17,399 nucleotides of DNA from Proteobacteria bacterium UBA2996 (GCA_002346525.1 DDZY01000056.1:1-17399); one strand, 5' to 3'; shown: positions 1 to 7,820, counted from the first letter of the stretch. Made by a program: numbers and translations. Notes: a model not told the origin generated them from the letters alone.

Positions 1-7
1 TCACCCA

Positions 8-1615
8 GTGAGGCTCACCTTGAGTACGCGATGGCGGCTTGGGCTCTGGCCAGGCACCATTGCGCTGTTCCTGCTGACCGCTGTTATCGCGGGCTCGCTC
101 ACGGCAGTGAGCGCCTTATCGGACACAGCTTCCATCATCGCCACACTGCGTGATCCTTATTTTTTTCAAGTGGTGCGCTTCACACTCTGGCAGGCAACCC
201 TGTCGACACTGATCAGCATCATCCTCGCGGTTCCCGTGGCGCGCGCATACGCCAGGCGCCCGGCGTTTACCGGACGAAAAATCCTGATAACTCTGATGGG
301 GCTGCCCGTGGTGATGCCGGTGATTGTCGCGGTATTCGGGATTGTGGCGGTATACGGTCGATCAGGGCTGCTCAACTTTCTGCTTCAGCCCACTGGCGCC
401 AGCGTACCATTTGAGTTGTATGGCCTGACCGGCATTTTGCTGGCACACACTTTCTTCAACCTACCGTTGGCGGTGCGGCTGCTGTTGCCCGCCTGGGATC
501 AGATCACAGATGAAAACTGGCGCACCGCCAGCACGCTCGGGATGTCGAGCACCCAGCTCTTTTGGTTCATCGAATGGCCCACCCTCAGTGCTTTTCTACC
601 GGGCGTCATTGTCGTGGTCTTTTTGCTCTGCTTCACGAGTTTTGCGGTCGTCCTCACTCTCGGCGGCGGTCCGGCAGCCACCACCATCGAAGTCGCGATT
701 TACCAGGCACTGCGCTTTGAATTCGACCCTGCTCAGGCTGCTGTGCTTGCGCTTGCACAGTTACTTTTATGTGCTGGTACCGCTTTATTGCTGATACGCT
801 GGATGCGGGTACTAACACAGACACCGGGACGCAAGATCGATTCCAGAGCACGGCCGGATACAGGCACTCGCACGGGTAAGATTTTTGATTTTGGCGTCAT
901 TGGGCTATGTGGACTTTTTGTTTTTACCCCGCTCGCGGCGCTGGTCGCCTCCGGACTGCAGGGGCCGGTTGCCGCAGTCCTGCTGGATACTGATCTGTGG
1001 CAAGCCGCCGCTCGGAGTCTCGGCATTGCGCTCACGGCGACGAGCCTGGCCGGAATCATGGCTTTCGGCATCGCAACCACCGCACGGTTTCTGGTACTTG
1101 AAAGACGTCAAAAGAAAGCCAAGGAAGGACTGCTTCTCGCGGGATCTCTCACCCTGGCGTTTCCGCCGATGGTGATTGGAACAGGATTCTTCCTGATCGC
1201 CCTGCACATAAAGGCTATCGACAGCATCACACTCCTGATGATCGCTGTCGTCAACGCGGTGATGGTCCTGCCTTACATCCTGCGCAGTATCGCCCCGGTA
1301 CTGATCGATTCCGGTCAACAGTACCGCAAATTGTGTGCACAACTGGGCTTAAGCGGCTGGCACCGCTTTTGCCAGGTGGACTGGCCCATGATCCGAAAGC
1401 CTGCCGCATTTTCGCTTGCTCTGGGGGGTGCGCTTTCTTTCGGGGACATGGGGGTTGCCGCCTTGTTCGATACCACGGGTCACATTACTTTACCGGTGAT
1501 GCTCTATCAACGTATGAGTGCCTACCGCTTCGACGAGGCGGCCGTTACCGCCCTGGTTCTTGTGCTGATGTGTGTGGCACTTTTCTGGATTATGGACCGC
1601 AGCCTGTCGCGATGA
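8..1615 (+). CDS. thiP: Thiamine-type ABC transporter permease ThiP
   Basis: Inner-membrane permease of a binding-protein-dependent importer, probably for thiamine or its phosphates. The protein is about 535 residues, the size of fused ThiP permeases, in which two six-helix units lie in one chain. Hydrophobic segments start near residues 15-37 and continue to the C terminus. Each half carries a degenerate EAA loop that docks the ATPase: about residues 167-195 (WRTASTLGMS, then EWP) and about 437-462 (YRKLCAQLG, then DWP). The start is GTG at 8, which overlaps a TGA at 9-11; this GTGA arrangement suggests an upstream gene, expected to be thiB, ends there with translational coupling. The stop overlaps the ATG of the ATPase gene (ATGA). 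Iron (FbpB-like) and other two-unit permeases share this layout, so the substrate rests on overall resemblance and on the ThiQ neighbour. Confidence 0.85.
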   Translation: MRLTLSTRWRLGLWPGTIALFLLTAVIAGSLTAVSALSDTASIIATLRDPYFFQVVRFTLWQATLSTLISIILAVPVARAYARRPAFTGRKILITLMGLPVVMPVIVAVFGIVAVYGRSGLLNFLLQPTGASVPFELYGLTGILLAHTFFNLPLAVRLLLPAWDQITDENWRTASTLGMSSTQLFWFIEWPTLSAFLPGVIVVVFLLCFTSFAVVLTLGGGPAATTIEVAIYQALRFEFDPAQAAVLALAQLLLCAGTALLLIRWMRVLTQTPGRKIDSRARPDTGTRTGKIFDFGVIGLCGLFVFTPLAALVASGLQGPVAAVLLDTDLWQAAARSLGIALTATSLAGIMAFGIATTARFLVLERRQKKAKEGLLLAGSLTLAFPPMVIGTGFFLIALHIKAIDSITLLMIAVVNAVMVLPYILRSIAPVLIDSGQQYRKLCAQLGLSGWHRFCQVDWPMIRKPAAFSLALGGALSFGDMGVAALFDTTGHITLPVMLYQRMSAYRFDEAAVTALVLVLMCVALFWIMDRSLSR

Positions 1616-2328
1616 ACTTTCTCAATATTGACGGGGTTCGCTTTCGCCAGGGTGACTGGCAGCTCGAAGTCGATCTGCAGGCAAAGCGCGGCGAGTGTAT
1701 CGCCCTTATTGGGCCAAGCGGTGCGGGCAAATCTACCCTGCTGTCACTGATTGCCGGCTTTGAGCAAGCGGATCAGGGAACGATCTTTGTCGGCGAAGAC
1801 CGGATAGACACGCGGGTCCCAGCACGTCGGCCCGTCACAATGATGTTCCAGGAGAACAACCTCTTTAATCACCTTACGCTCTATCAGAACATCGCCCTGG
1901 GTTGTCATCCTGGCCTGAAACTGACTGACGAGGACCGCGAGCTGATCGAAACGGCAATGACGGCAACTAGGCTGGACGCACTGCAATCGAGAAAGCCTGC
2001 GGATGTCTCAGGAGGCGAGCGCCAACGGGCCGCCCTCGCGCGCTGCCTGTGCCAACGGCGTCCCCTGCTGCTGCTTGACGAACCTTTCACCGGACTCGAT
2101 CCCCAACTGAGAGTCGAAATGCATGAGTTGGTGGATGAACTCCGAAAGACACACGCCCTGACGGTAATCGTCGTCAGCCACCTGCCCCATGAGGTTGCCA
2201 AAATTGCAGACTCACTCGCATTCATGCTGGGAGGAAAAATCCTCAAGACGGGTCCAACCGGCGCGATACTGTCCCGTCCTGAAAATCTGGAACTTTCCCA
2301 ATACCTGCAGTTCACAGCAGCGGGTTAA
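1612..2328 (+). CDS. thiQ: Thiamine-type ABC transporter ATP-binding protein ThiQ
   Basis: Cytoplasmic ATPase that powers the ThiP permease. Counting from the ATG at 1612 the protein is 238 residues, close to the usual length of ThiQ. Walker A is GPSGAGKS at residues 34-41, the ABC signature SGGERQR starts at 133, Walker B ends in Asp156-Glu157 (LLLLDEP), and the switch histidine is about 190 (VVSH). A longer open frame runs upstream to 1333, but that extension lies inside thiP in another frame and has no family resemblance. The ATGA overlap with the thiP stop fixes the start. The protein is short for an ABC ATPase and lacks the C-terminal regulatory domain of FbpC or PotA types, which fits ThiQ. 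Confidence 0.87.
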   Translation: MNFLNIDGVRFRQGDWQLEVDLQAKRGECIALIGPSGAGKSTLLSLIAGFEQADQGTIFVGEDRIDTRVPARRPVTMMFQENNLFNHLTLYQNIALGCHPGLKLTDEDRELIETAMTATRLDALQSRKPADVSGGERQRAALARCLCQRRPLLLLDEPFTGLDPQLRVEMHELVDELRKTHALTVIVVSHLPHEVAKIADSLAFMLGGKILKTGPTGAILSRPENLELSQYLQFTAAG

Positions 2329-2359
2329 GATTTGAACGTGTTAAACACCGAGTGTCATC

Positions 2360-2905
2360 ATGCTTCTTCGTACCCTATTTCTTGCAGTCTTGACGTTGGT
2401 CGGGCTGCCTGTTCACGCAGATAATGCGAACTGCCCGATGAATCTCGATTTCACCAAGCGGTACCTCGCGAGTGACGAGTCAGTACGGCTCTGTGACGCC
2501 TACGCGGATCAGGTGCTGCTTGTGGTGAATACGGCCAGTTACTGCGGTTTCACCTCGCAGTTCGCGGAACTGGAGGCGCTGCAGGAAAAATTCGGTAGTC
2601 GTGGATTTTCCGTGCTGGGTTTTCCCTCGAATGACTTTTTCCAGGACCCTCGGTCTGAAGAGAAGATCCGCGAGTTTTGCGATCTGACCTACGAAGTGAA
2701 ATTTCCGATGTTTGAAAAATCCCGGGTAGCCAAGCGCACCGCTGAGCCTCTGTATCAGGCGCTTGCCGCTGAGGCCGGCCAATTCCCCCGGTGGAACTTC
2801 CACAAATATCTTCTCAACCGTCAGGGCAAGGTGGTTGGCAGTTTTAGCTCATCAATTACCCCAAACAACGCAGACCTCGTTAACCAGATAGAGGCCCTGC
2901 TCTAA
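2360..2905 (+). CDS. Exported glutathione peroxidase-like thiol peroxidase
   Basis: Thioredoxin-fold peroxidase of the GPx family (181 residues) that should reduce hydroperoxides. The N terminus is a clear signal peptide: Arg4, a hydrophobic run through about residue 17, and a VHA cleavage site near residue 20, so the mature protein is probably periplasmic. The peroxidatic residue is Cys62 in NTASYCGFTSQF, cysteine rather than selenocysteine. The conserved Trp145-Asn146 (RWNFHKY) is present. The loop that is normally FPCNQFG reads FPSNDFF, so the catalytic glutamine position is Asp92. A second cysteine in REFCDLTYEVKFPMF is a candidate resolving cysteine, which would make the enzyme thioredoxin-like dependent rather than glutathione dependent. 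It lies 31 bp after thiQ and is probably cotranscribed. Confidence 0.85.
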   Translation: MLLRTLFLAVLTLVGLPVHADNANCPMNLDFTKRYLASDESVRLCDAYADQVLLVVNTASYCGFTSQFAELEALQEKFGSRGFSVLGFPSNDFFQDPRSEEKIREFCDLTYEVKFPMFEKSRVAKRTAEPLYQALAAEAGQFPRWNFHKYLLNRQGKVVGSFSSSITPNNADLVNQIEALL

Positions 2906-2949
2906 CCGAAAGGTGAAGCCAAACCGGTTTGGGTGTATACCTTGACTAC

Positions 2950-3798
2950 ATGGATCCACCCGAACCCCAGCGCAGGGCGGTTTTTACTGATCTGGACGGT
3001 ACCCTCCTGGGGCCGGACCATAAACTCTGTGCCCGCAACCGGACCACCCTGGAGCATCTCGCCGCTCTTGAGGTAGTACGGGTCGTCGTGACCGGTCGGT
3101 CCCTTTTTTCCTGCGATCGCGTGCTTGATGACGCCTTTCCGATCGATATCCTGGTGACCTCATCAGGCGCAGGCATATTTTCCTGCAGACCAAGAACGCT
3201 GCTTCACCAGTTCGCCCTGGACGATGCAGCAATGTCTCATGCCATGGGCGTTCTTGAAACGATGCGGCTCGACTTCATGGTGCACGACCCGGTGCCGGAC
3301 AATCACCGATTCCGGTGGCGGCGTTTTGGCCAACCCAACGCCGACTTTGACCGACGTCTTGCTCTTTATGCGGGACATCATCAGATGCTGGATAGCCAGT
3401 CAGACCTCGTCAGCAATGCGACGCAACTGTTGGCGATTGCACCACTGGAAAATCCGGAGACCCTGCATCGCGAACTGTCGGATCGCTTGCCAGATCTCAA
3501 TGTGGTCAGAACCACCTCACCGCTCGACCATTGTTCGGTCTGGTATGAAATCTTTCCGAAATCCGTCGGCAAATCGCACGCCGCCCAATGGATCTGTGAT
3601 CACCTCAATCTTGATTCAGCGACCGCCCTTGCCGTGGGAAACGATTTTAATGACGTTGACATGCTGCGCTGGGCGAATCGTGCGCGTGTCGTCGCAAACG
3701 CGCCGGAACCCCTTCGTAGAGAGTTTCGATCAGTCGCAGATCACGGCGAGTCTGGTTTCAGCGATGCAGTCAAGGAGTGGCTGGCGGACTCCCCCTAG
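2950..3798 (+). CDS. HAD-IIB (Cof-type) sugar/cofactor phosphatase
   Basis: Haloacid-dehalogenase superfamily hydrolase of subclass IIB, expected to remove phosphate from a small metabolite. All four motifs are visible: DLDGTLL at residues 14-20 with nucleophile Asp14 and acid Asp16, Thr48 in VVVTGRS, Lys208 in VGKSHA, and GNDFNDVDML from residue 230. The C2-type cap lies between motifs II and III. I use ATG 2950; a TTG at 2929 adds seven residues and has a purine-rich AGGTGA about 12 bp upstream, so it is a real alternative. The gene follows the peroxidase by 44 bp and is the last gene of the probable thi operon. E. coli Cof of this class hydrolyses the thiamine precursor HMP-PP, so a role in thiamine salvage is possible but unproven. 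Confidence 0.8.
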   Translation: MDPPEPQRRAVFTDLDGTLLGPDHKLCARNRTTLEHLAALEVVRVVVTGRSLFSCDRVLDDAFPIDILVTSSGAGIFSCRPRTLLHQFALDDAAMSHAMGVLETMRLDFMVHDPVPDNHRFRWRRFGQPNADFDRRLALYAGHHQMLDSQSDLVSNATQLLAIAPLENPETLHRELSDRLPDLNVVRTTSPLDHCSVWYEIFPKSVGKSHAAQWICDHLNLDSATALAVGNDFNDVDMLRWANRARVVANAPEPLRREFRSVADHGESGFSDAVKEWLADSP

Positions 3799-3807
3799 CC
3801 ACGATCC

Positions 3808-4548
3808 CTACCAGAGCAGGCGGCCCTCAACGAAAGCACAGGTCAACTCCGACTCGGGCGCGTCGAGAAATGAGCGCGTATCGGTATGCGCAATGAGACG
3901 GCCGTTATGCAAGAAGAGCACATCCCCTGCCATTCGGCGCACCTGTCCCAGATCATGAGAAACCATCAGTATCCGGACCCCTTCACTGTCGATGTCCCTA
4001 ATGATGGCCTCGACCGAGGCCGTCGCCGCGGGATCAAGATGGGCCGTAGGCTCGTCCAAAAACAGCATTCGAGGCCTCAGCGCCCACGCCCGGGCCAGGG
4101 CGAGGCGCTGCTGCTCACCGCCGGACAATACCCGCGCGTCGCGCTCGGCCAGATCTGAGAGCCCAGTTTTCTCAAGCACCGCCTCCGTTCGCTCTGTGCG
4201 CTCGGAACGGAGAAGCTGTCTCGTGGAGAGGGCATGCTCTATGTTGGCGCGCACCGATCGGCGCAGCAGTACCGGCCGCTGAAACACCATGGCCTGTGCC
4301 CGGCGTTGCTGCTCAACCGTTCCCCCGGCCCACCGTATCGATCCGCCCGAAGGCGCCAGCAAGCCATGACACAATCGCAGCAGCAGACTCTTCCCGGCGC
4401 CGTTAGGGCCCACGACACAAGTCGGCCTGCCTGCGTCCAACGAAAAACTGACGTCGTTCAACAACGGCTTACCCGCCGCCTCAAACCGCAGCGAATTCAC
4501 CTGCAAAGGCAGGAAATCAGGTTCCGGCATGGATGAAGATTGGAGCAT
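3808..4548 (-). CDS. ABC transporter ATP-binding protein, tungstate/phosphate-type (TupC-like)
   Basis: Stand-alone ABC ATPase of 246 residues. Walker A is GPNGAGKS at 47-54, the Q-loop glutamine is 90 (VFQRP), the signature LSGGEQQR is at 141-148, Walker B holds Asp165-Glu166 (MLFLDEP), and the switch histidine is 198 (MVSH). The VFQRPVLLRRSV stretch resembles tungstate (TupC) and phosphate-importer ATPases. No permease or substrate-binding protein gene accompanies it: the gene downstream on this strand is a convergent HAD gene 9 bp away, and upstream is an intergenic region and a divergent amidase. It must pair with a permease encoded elsewhere, or it is a remnant. Met7 is an alternative start; neither site has a strong ribosome binding site. 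Confidence 0.8.
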   Translation of the reverse strand: MLQSSSMPEPDFLPLQVNSLRFEAAGKPLLNDVSFSLDAGRPTCVVGPNGAGKSLLLRLCHGLLAPSGGSIRWAGGTVEQQRRAQAMVFQRPVLLRRSVRANIEHALSTRQLLRSERTERTEAVLEKTGLSDLAERDARVLSGGEQQRLALARAWALRPRMLFLDEPTAHLDPAATASVEAIIRDIDSEGVRILMVSHDLGQVRRMAGDVLFLHNGRLIAHTDTRSFLDAPESELTCAFVEGRLLW

Positions 4549-4744
4549 GAGTTCTTTTGATCAGCGTCACCGATCAGAAGCGGATTATCGACCTCTTATG
4601 CCTTCGGTACAAAGGGCGCACGTGATGTCCACCCGAAGGCCAGCTGTCAAGGATCATTCAGGTAAACCGACTGTAAACTGAACCTTTTCAGGGCTGTATG
4701 GCACTATCATCGCCTATGAGCGTCGTATTCCTGTGTAACCGACA
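4549..4744. promoter_or_regulatory. Divergent intergenic region, ATPase/amidase
   Basis: This 196-bp gap separates two divergent genes and must carry promoters for both. I find no convincing coding frame in it. Visible small structures are an inverted TGATC/GATCA pair near 4558-4577 and a direct repeat of GTAAAC at 4662-4667 and 4673-4678, spaced 11 bp, about one helical turn. No sigma-70 pair stands out, so the promoter positions are left open. Confidence 0.4.
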
Positions 4745-6178
4745 ATGAGCACATCCTCCGAAACCACTGATAGTGACCTGTTCCGATGCACCGCCACTGA
4801 ACTCGGTCGGCGGCTGCGCTGTGGTGAGATTTCGCCGGTCGATGTCATCGAATCAGTCGCCTCGCGAATCGAGGACGTCAACCCGACGATAAACGCTCTG
4901 CCCGTGCTCTGTCTCGACAAGGCCCGGGAACAGGCACAGCAGATGACGAATCACAATCCGCCTTCAAGTGAAAAAGGTCCTCTGTGGGGACTGCCTTTTG
5001 CGGTCAAGGACTACAATGATCTTGCAGGCGTTGGGACGACTTACGGATCCCCGCTCTTTGCCAGGAACATCGCCACAGAGTCCGATGCCACCGTCAAGCG
5101 CCTGCAGGACAGCGGCGCGATCGCGATCGGGAAATCCAATGTGCCCGAATGGGCGGGGGCTCACACTTTCAACCCGGTATTCGGACACACCCTCAATCCC
5201 TGGAACCTGAAGATGAGTGCCGGAGGCTCTTCAGGAGGTTCAGGTGCTGCGCTGGCCGCCGGAATGGTTCCGCTGGCCACCGGCAACGATCTCGGCGGCA
5301 GTTTGCGGGTCCCGGCCAGTTTTAACAGTGTGGTCGGCCTACGGCCGAGTCCGGGACGGGTTCCAAGAGGGTCCCGGCTGCCGGCATTTGACAGCCTGTG
5401 GGTTGAAGGTCCGATGGGGCGCTGTGTCGCGGATGTGGCACTGATGCTGGATGGCGGTGCCGGTTTTGATCCGGGGGATCCGCTTTCGTTTCCTCACCAA
5501 GGCGAATCCTTTGTTGAGGCACTTTCAGACCCGTCATTGCCCAAGCGCGTGGCATTCAGCCCGGACCTCGGTGTCGTTCCCATGGAAACCGAGATCGCAG
5601 AGATTTGTGGTGCAGCGGCTGAGCACTTCCGGGACATCGGTGCCGACGTCAGCCATGTCTGTCCCGATTTTTCGGGCACGGTTGAATCTTTCCAAACGCT
5701 GCGCGGTGTCCTGATCGCACAGATGATGGAGTCCCTGCTGGCACAACACCGCAATGAGATTGCTCCGGAAATTGTCTGGAATATTGAAAAAGGCCTTGCC
5801 GTCACAAATTCCGAACTGCTTGCCGCCGAGCGGGTACGCACGCGGTTGTTCCGTGAAATGGAGATTTTCTTTGAGCAATATGACCTGCTGCTCTGCCCTG
5901 CGGTCTCGGTCCCGCCCTTTCCAAAATCGCAAAGGTATGTGGAAACCATCAATAACTCGCCGACGAAAACCTACATCGACTGGATTGCCATCACCTTCGC
6001 CATCACAATGACATCGTGCCCTGCCTTAAGTCTGCCTGTCGGCTTCACGCAGAACGGATTGCCCGTTGGACTGCAGGTCATCGGCCCGCCTCGGGGGGAA
6101 GCCTCGCTGCTGCGCGCCTGTCACCTCATGGAATCGGTTTTTGATCTTGCGACGGCCTTGCCGATTGACCCGCGCTAG
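4745..6178 (+). CDS. Amidase-signature family hydrolase
   Basis: Serine amidase of 477 residues that hydrolyses a carboxamide or related C-N bond. The Ser-cisSer-Lys triad of the family is complete: Lys88 in FAVKDYND, the GGSSGGS loop at 160-166 holding the cis-serine (162 or 163), and nucleophile Ser186 in NDLGGSLRVPASF. The C-terminal LPVGLQVIGPP stretch is typical of the family. It is not GatA on neighbourhood grounds, since no gatB or gatC lies nearby, and it lacks a signal peptide, so it is probably cytoplasmic. It stands alone on the + strand and faces argB. The substrate is unknown; members act on aliphatic or aromatic amides, or on carbamoyl compounds such as allophanate and biuret. 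Confidence 0.88.
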   Translation: MSTSSETTDSDLFRCTATELGRRLRCGEISPVDVIESVASRIEDVNPTINALPVLCLDKAREQAQQMTNHNPPSSEKGPLWGLPFAVKDYNDLAGVGTTYGSPLFARNIATESDATVKRLQDSGAIAIGKSNVPEWAGAHTFNPVFGHTLNPWNLKMSAGGSSGGSGAALAAGMVPLATGNDLGGSLRVPASFNSVVGLRPSPGRVPRGSRLPAFDSLWVEGPMGRCVADVALMLDGGAGFDPGDPLSFPHQGESFVEALSDPSLPKRVAFSPDLGVVPMETEIAEICGAAAEHFRDIGADVSHVCPDFSGTVESFQTLRGVLIAQMMESLLAQHRNEIAPEIVWNIEKGLAVTNSELLAAERVRTRLFREMEIFFEQYDLLLCPAVSVPPFPKSQRYVETINNSPTKTYIDWIAITFAITMTSCPALSLPVGFTQNGLPVGLQVIGPPRGEASLLRACHLMESVFDLATALPIDPR

Positions 6179-6200
6179 GCGTAGCCCCGCGCCCTGATCA

Positions 6201-7112
6201 TTAACTCGGGCGAATGACTTCCCGAGTGCGTCCGATCTGGGTGCCGACACCCTGATCAGTCAGGGTTTCCAGCAGAGTGGCATGGGGTACCCGACCGTCT
6301 GAAATCGTCGCGGTCCTCACCCCGCCTGAGACAGCATCCAGAGCACAGCGGACCTTGGGCAACATGCCGCCGGTGATGACACCTTCCTGAATCAGTTCCT
6401 GGACCCGACTCTCCGATAGGCCGGTCAACAGTTCGCCCTGCTGATCCAACACCCCCGGCGTGTTGGTCAGGAGGATCAGTTTCTCGGCACCCAACGTGAC
6501 CGCCAGTTTACCGGCGACGGTGTCTGCATTGATGTTGTAGGTCTTACCATCCTCACCGGTACCGATGGGAGCAATCACGGGAATGAAATCTCCCTCATCA
6601 AGAGTATCCACCACAGCCGGATTGATCGACTCGATCTCACCCACGAATCCCAGCTCCACGGTCTCATCTTCATCGGACGCGCCTTCCTTGCGCAGCACCA
6701 GTTTTCGCGCCCGGATCAATCCGCCGTCCTTGCCAGACAGGCCCACGGCACGGCCGCCATGGGCATTGATCAGGGCCACAATATCCTTGTTGACGAGTCC
6801 GCCCAGCACCATCTCGACCACATCGATGGTTTCACTGTCCGTAACGCGAAGTCCCTCGACAAACTCACTCTTCTTACCAATCCGGTCAAGCAGTTGGCCA
6901 ATCTGGGGGCCGCCGCCATGCACAACTACCGGGTTCATGCCGACCAGTTTCATCAGAACGACATCCCGGGCGAAACTGCGCTTTAGCGATTCGTCGGTCA
7001 TGGCGTTGCCGCCATACTTGATAACAATGGTGCGGCCGTGAAAGTGTTGTATGTACGGCAGGGCTTCTGCCAATACCGGCGCGATGGCTACGGGATCTGG
7101 GGCTGGGCTCAT
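6201..7112 (-). CDS. argB: Acetylglutamate kinase
   Basis: Amino-acid-kinase family enzyme that phosphorylates N-acetylglutamate in arginine biosynthesis (second step, cytoplasm). Counting from the ATG at 7112 it is 303 residues, the normal ArgB length. Motifs include KYGGNAM at 32-38, VHGGGPQI near 64-71, GKDGGLIRAR, and the NINADTVAG segment that lines the acetylglutamate and nucleotide sites. The open frame continues 26 codons upstream to 7190, but those residues do not look like ArgB and the family alignment begins at the ATG at 7112. No other arg gene is adjacent, which is common for this gene in proteobacteria. The gene converges on the amidase with a 22-bp gap. Confidence 0.95.
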   Translation of the reverse strand: MSPAPDPVAIAPVLAEALPYIQHFHGRTIVIKYGGNAMTDESLKRSFARDVVLMKLVGMNPVVVHGGGPQIGQLLDRIGKKSEFVEGLRVTDSETIDVVEMVLGGLVNKDIVALINAHGGRAVGLSGKDGGLIRARKLVLRKEGASDEDETVELGFVGEIESINPAVVDTLDEGDFIPVIAPIGTGEDGKTYNINADTVAGKLAVTLGAEKLILLTNTPGVLDQQGELLTGLSESRVQELIQEGVITGGMLPKVRCALDAVSGGVRTATISDGRVPHATLLETLTDQGVGTQIGRTREVIRPS

Positions 7113-7147
7113 AACAGGTTGCAGATTCAGGTCACTACCGGGATCAG

Positions 7148-7153
7148 AGTATA
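7148..7153 (-). promoter_or_regulatory. Possible argB -10 element
   Basis: On the minus strand the hexamer is TATACT, five of six to the sigma-70 consensus, about 35 bp before the argB ATG. No good -35 box lies 16-18 bp upstream, so this is weak. A promoter is expected here because the hsp20 terminator isolates argB from upstream transcription. Confidence 0.3.
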
Positions 7154-7224
7154 ACTGCCCGGGCACCCTTTCCCTGGCGGACCCACGCATCCATCGAGAA
7201 GACGGGTGTCGGCACCATCACGCC

Positions 7225-7257
7225 AAAAAAAAGGGGGTCACGCTCGTGACCCCCTTT
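7225..7257 (-). terminator. Rho-independent terminator of hsp20
   Basis: A 10-bp perfect stem (GGGGGTCACG at 7233-7242 against CGTGACCCCC at 7245-7254) with a 2-base loop is followed on the minus strand by eight T residues (A at 7225-7232 on the + strand). It begins about 20 bp after the hsp20 stop. The poly-T side faces left, so it serves the leftward gene. On the + strand only three T follow. Confidence 0.92.
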
Positions 7258-7277
7258 CGATGCGTATCGGGTTCAAA

Positions 7278-7727
7278 TCAACCCACTTTGATATCAACCT
7301 TGCGCGGTTTGACTTCGGCCGTCTTGGGCAAGGACAGTTTCAGCACGCCATCTTCATACTGCGCCTCGATCCTGCCTTCATCAATATCCGATCCCAGACG
7401 AAGTGAACGAACGAATTTTCCATAATAGCGCTCCTGGCGGATCACGCGATCATCTTTCTCGTCTTTCTTTTCTTCTTTACGCTCGGCGTTGATGGTCAGT
7501 ACACCATCGTTAATGGTGACATCGAGATTTTCGCGAGCGACGCCCGGCAGTTCCGCCTTGACGAGATAAACTCCTTCTTTCTCGGTCACATCAATAGCGG
7601 GCATCCTCGCGGTCTCATCGCGCCGCAACACCGCAGGGGAGCGAAACCAACCGCCCATGAGGTCATCGAAATCACCGAAAACATCCCAACCCCGAGTTCT
7701 CTCGGAAGGTCTTACCAGATTGTTCAT
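7278..7727 (-). CDS. Small heat-shock protein, Hsp20/alpha-crystallin family
   Basis: ATP-independent holdase chaperone of 149 residues, cytoplasmic, that keeps unfolding proteins soluble for DnaK or ClpB. After a short N-terminal arm rich in aromatic residues (WDVFGDFDDLMGGWF), the alpha-crystallin domain runs from about residue 42 (IDVTEKEGVYLVKAELPGV) to near 140, including GVLTINAERKEE and the YGKFVRSLRLGSDID strand and the EDGVLKLSLPK signature. The tail ends VDIKVG and supplies the IxI/V-type motif for oligomer contacts. The frame extends seven codons upstream to 7748, but an AGGAG at 7736-7740 sits 8 bp before the ATG at 7727, which I take as the start. It has its own terminator and a candidate heat-shock promoter. 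Confidence 0.93.
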   Translation of the reverse strand: MNNLVRPSERTRGWDVFGDFDDLMGGWFRSPAVLRRDETARMPAIDVTEKEGVYLVKAELPGVARENLDVTINDGVLTINAERKEEKKDEKDDRVIRQERYYGKFVRSLRLGSDIDEGRIEAQYEDGVLKLSLPKTAEVKPRKVDIKVG

Positions 7728-7733
7728 GCAGTA

Positions 7734-7740
7734 CTCTCCT
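7734..7740 (-). promoter_or_regulatory. Ribosome binding site of hsp20
   Basis: The minus strand reads AGGAGAG with 6 bp to the ATG at 7727. It decides the start over the in-frame ATG at 7748, which would place the Shine-Dalgarno sequence inside the gene. Confidence 0.75.
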
Positions 7741-7751
7741 AGTTTCAAAAT

Positions 7752-7772
7752 AAACCATCCGTCGGATGATTT
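7752..7772 (-). promoter_or_regulatory. Hairpin in the hsp20 leader
   Basis: In the hsp20 leader the RNA can form a 9-bp stem with one G-U pair and a 3-base loop (AAATCATCC and GGATGGTTT on the minus strand). It lies between the candidate promoter and the ribosome binding site. It does not itself cover the AGGAG, so calling it an RNA thermometer would be a guess. Confidence 0.35.
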
Positions 7773-7790
7773 ACCGTATTTGCCTATCCA

Positions 7791-7820
7791 ACAGGTGGTG
7801 TCATCCTGGAAAATTTCAAG
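7791..7820 (-). promoter_or_regulatory. Candidate sigma-32 heat-shock promoter of hsp20
   Basis: On the minus strand a perfect CTTGAAA (7814-7820) is followed after 15 bp by CCACCTGT (7791-7798), a partial match to the CCCCATNT -10 box of RpoH promoters. Spacing agrees with the class. The predicted start point leaves a leader of about 55-60 bases before the hsp20 ATG. Confidence 0.45.

Noticed and set aside
3224..3958. A long + strand frame overlapping the HAD gene and the end of the ATPase gene.
   Set aside because: It overlaps two genes with clear motifs, and its translation is rich in Arg, Ser and Cys with no recognisable family.
4662..4678. GTAAAC direct repeat spaced 11 bp upstream of the amidase.
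   Set aside because: Only two six-base copies with no match to a regulator motif I know, so it is recorded only in the intergenic entry.
7113..7190. A 26-codon N-terminal extension of ArgB.
   Set aside because: The extra residues do not resemble ArgB, they cover the likely argB promoter, and the 303-residue form already has the normal length.
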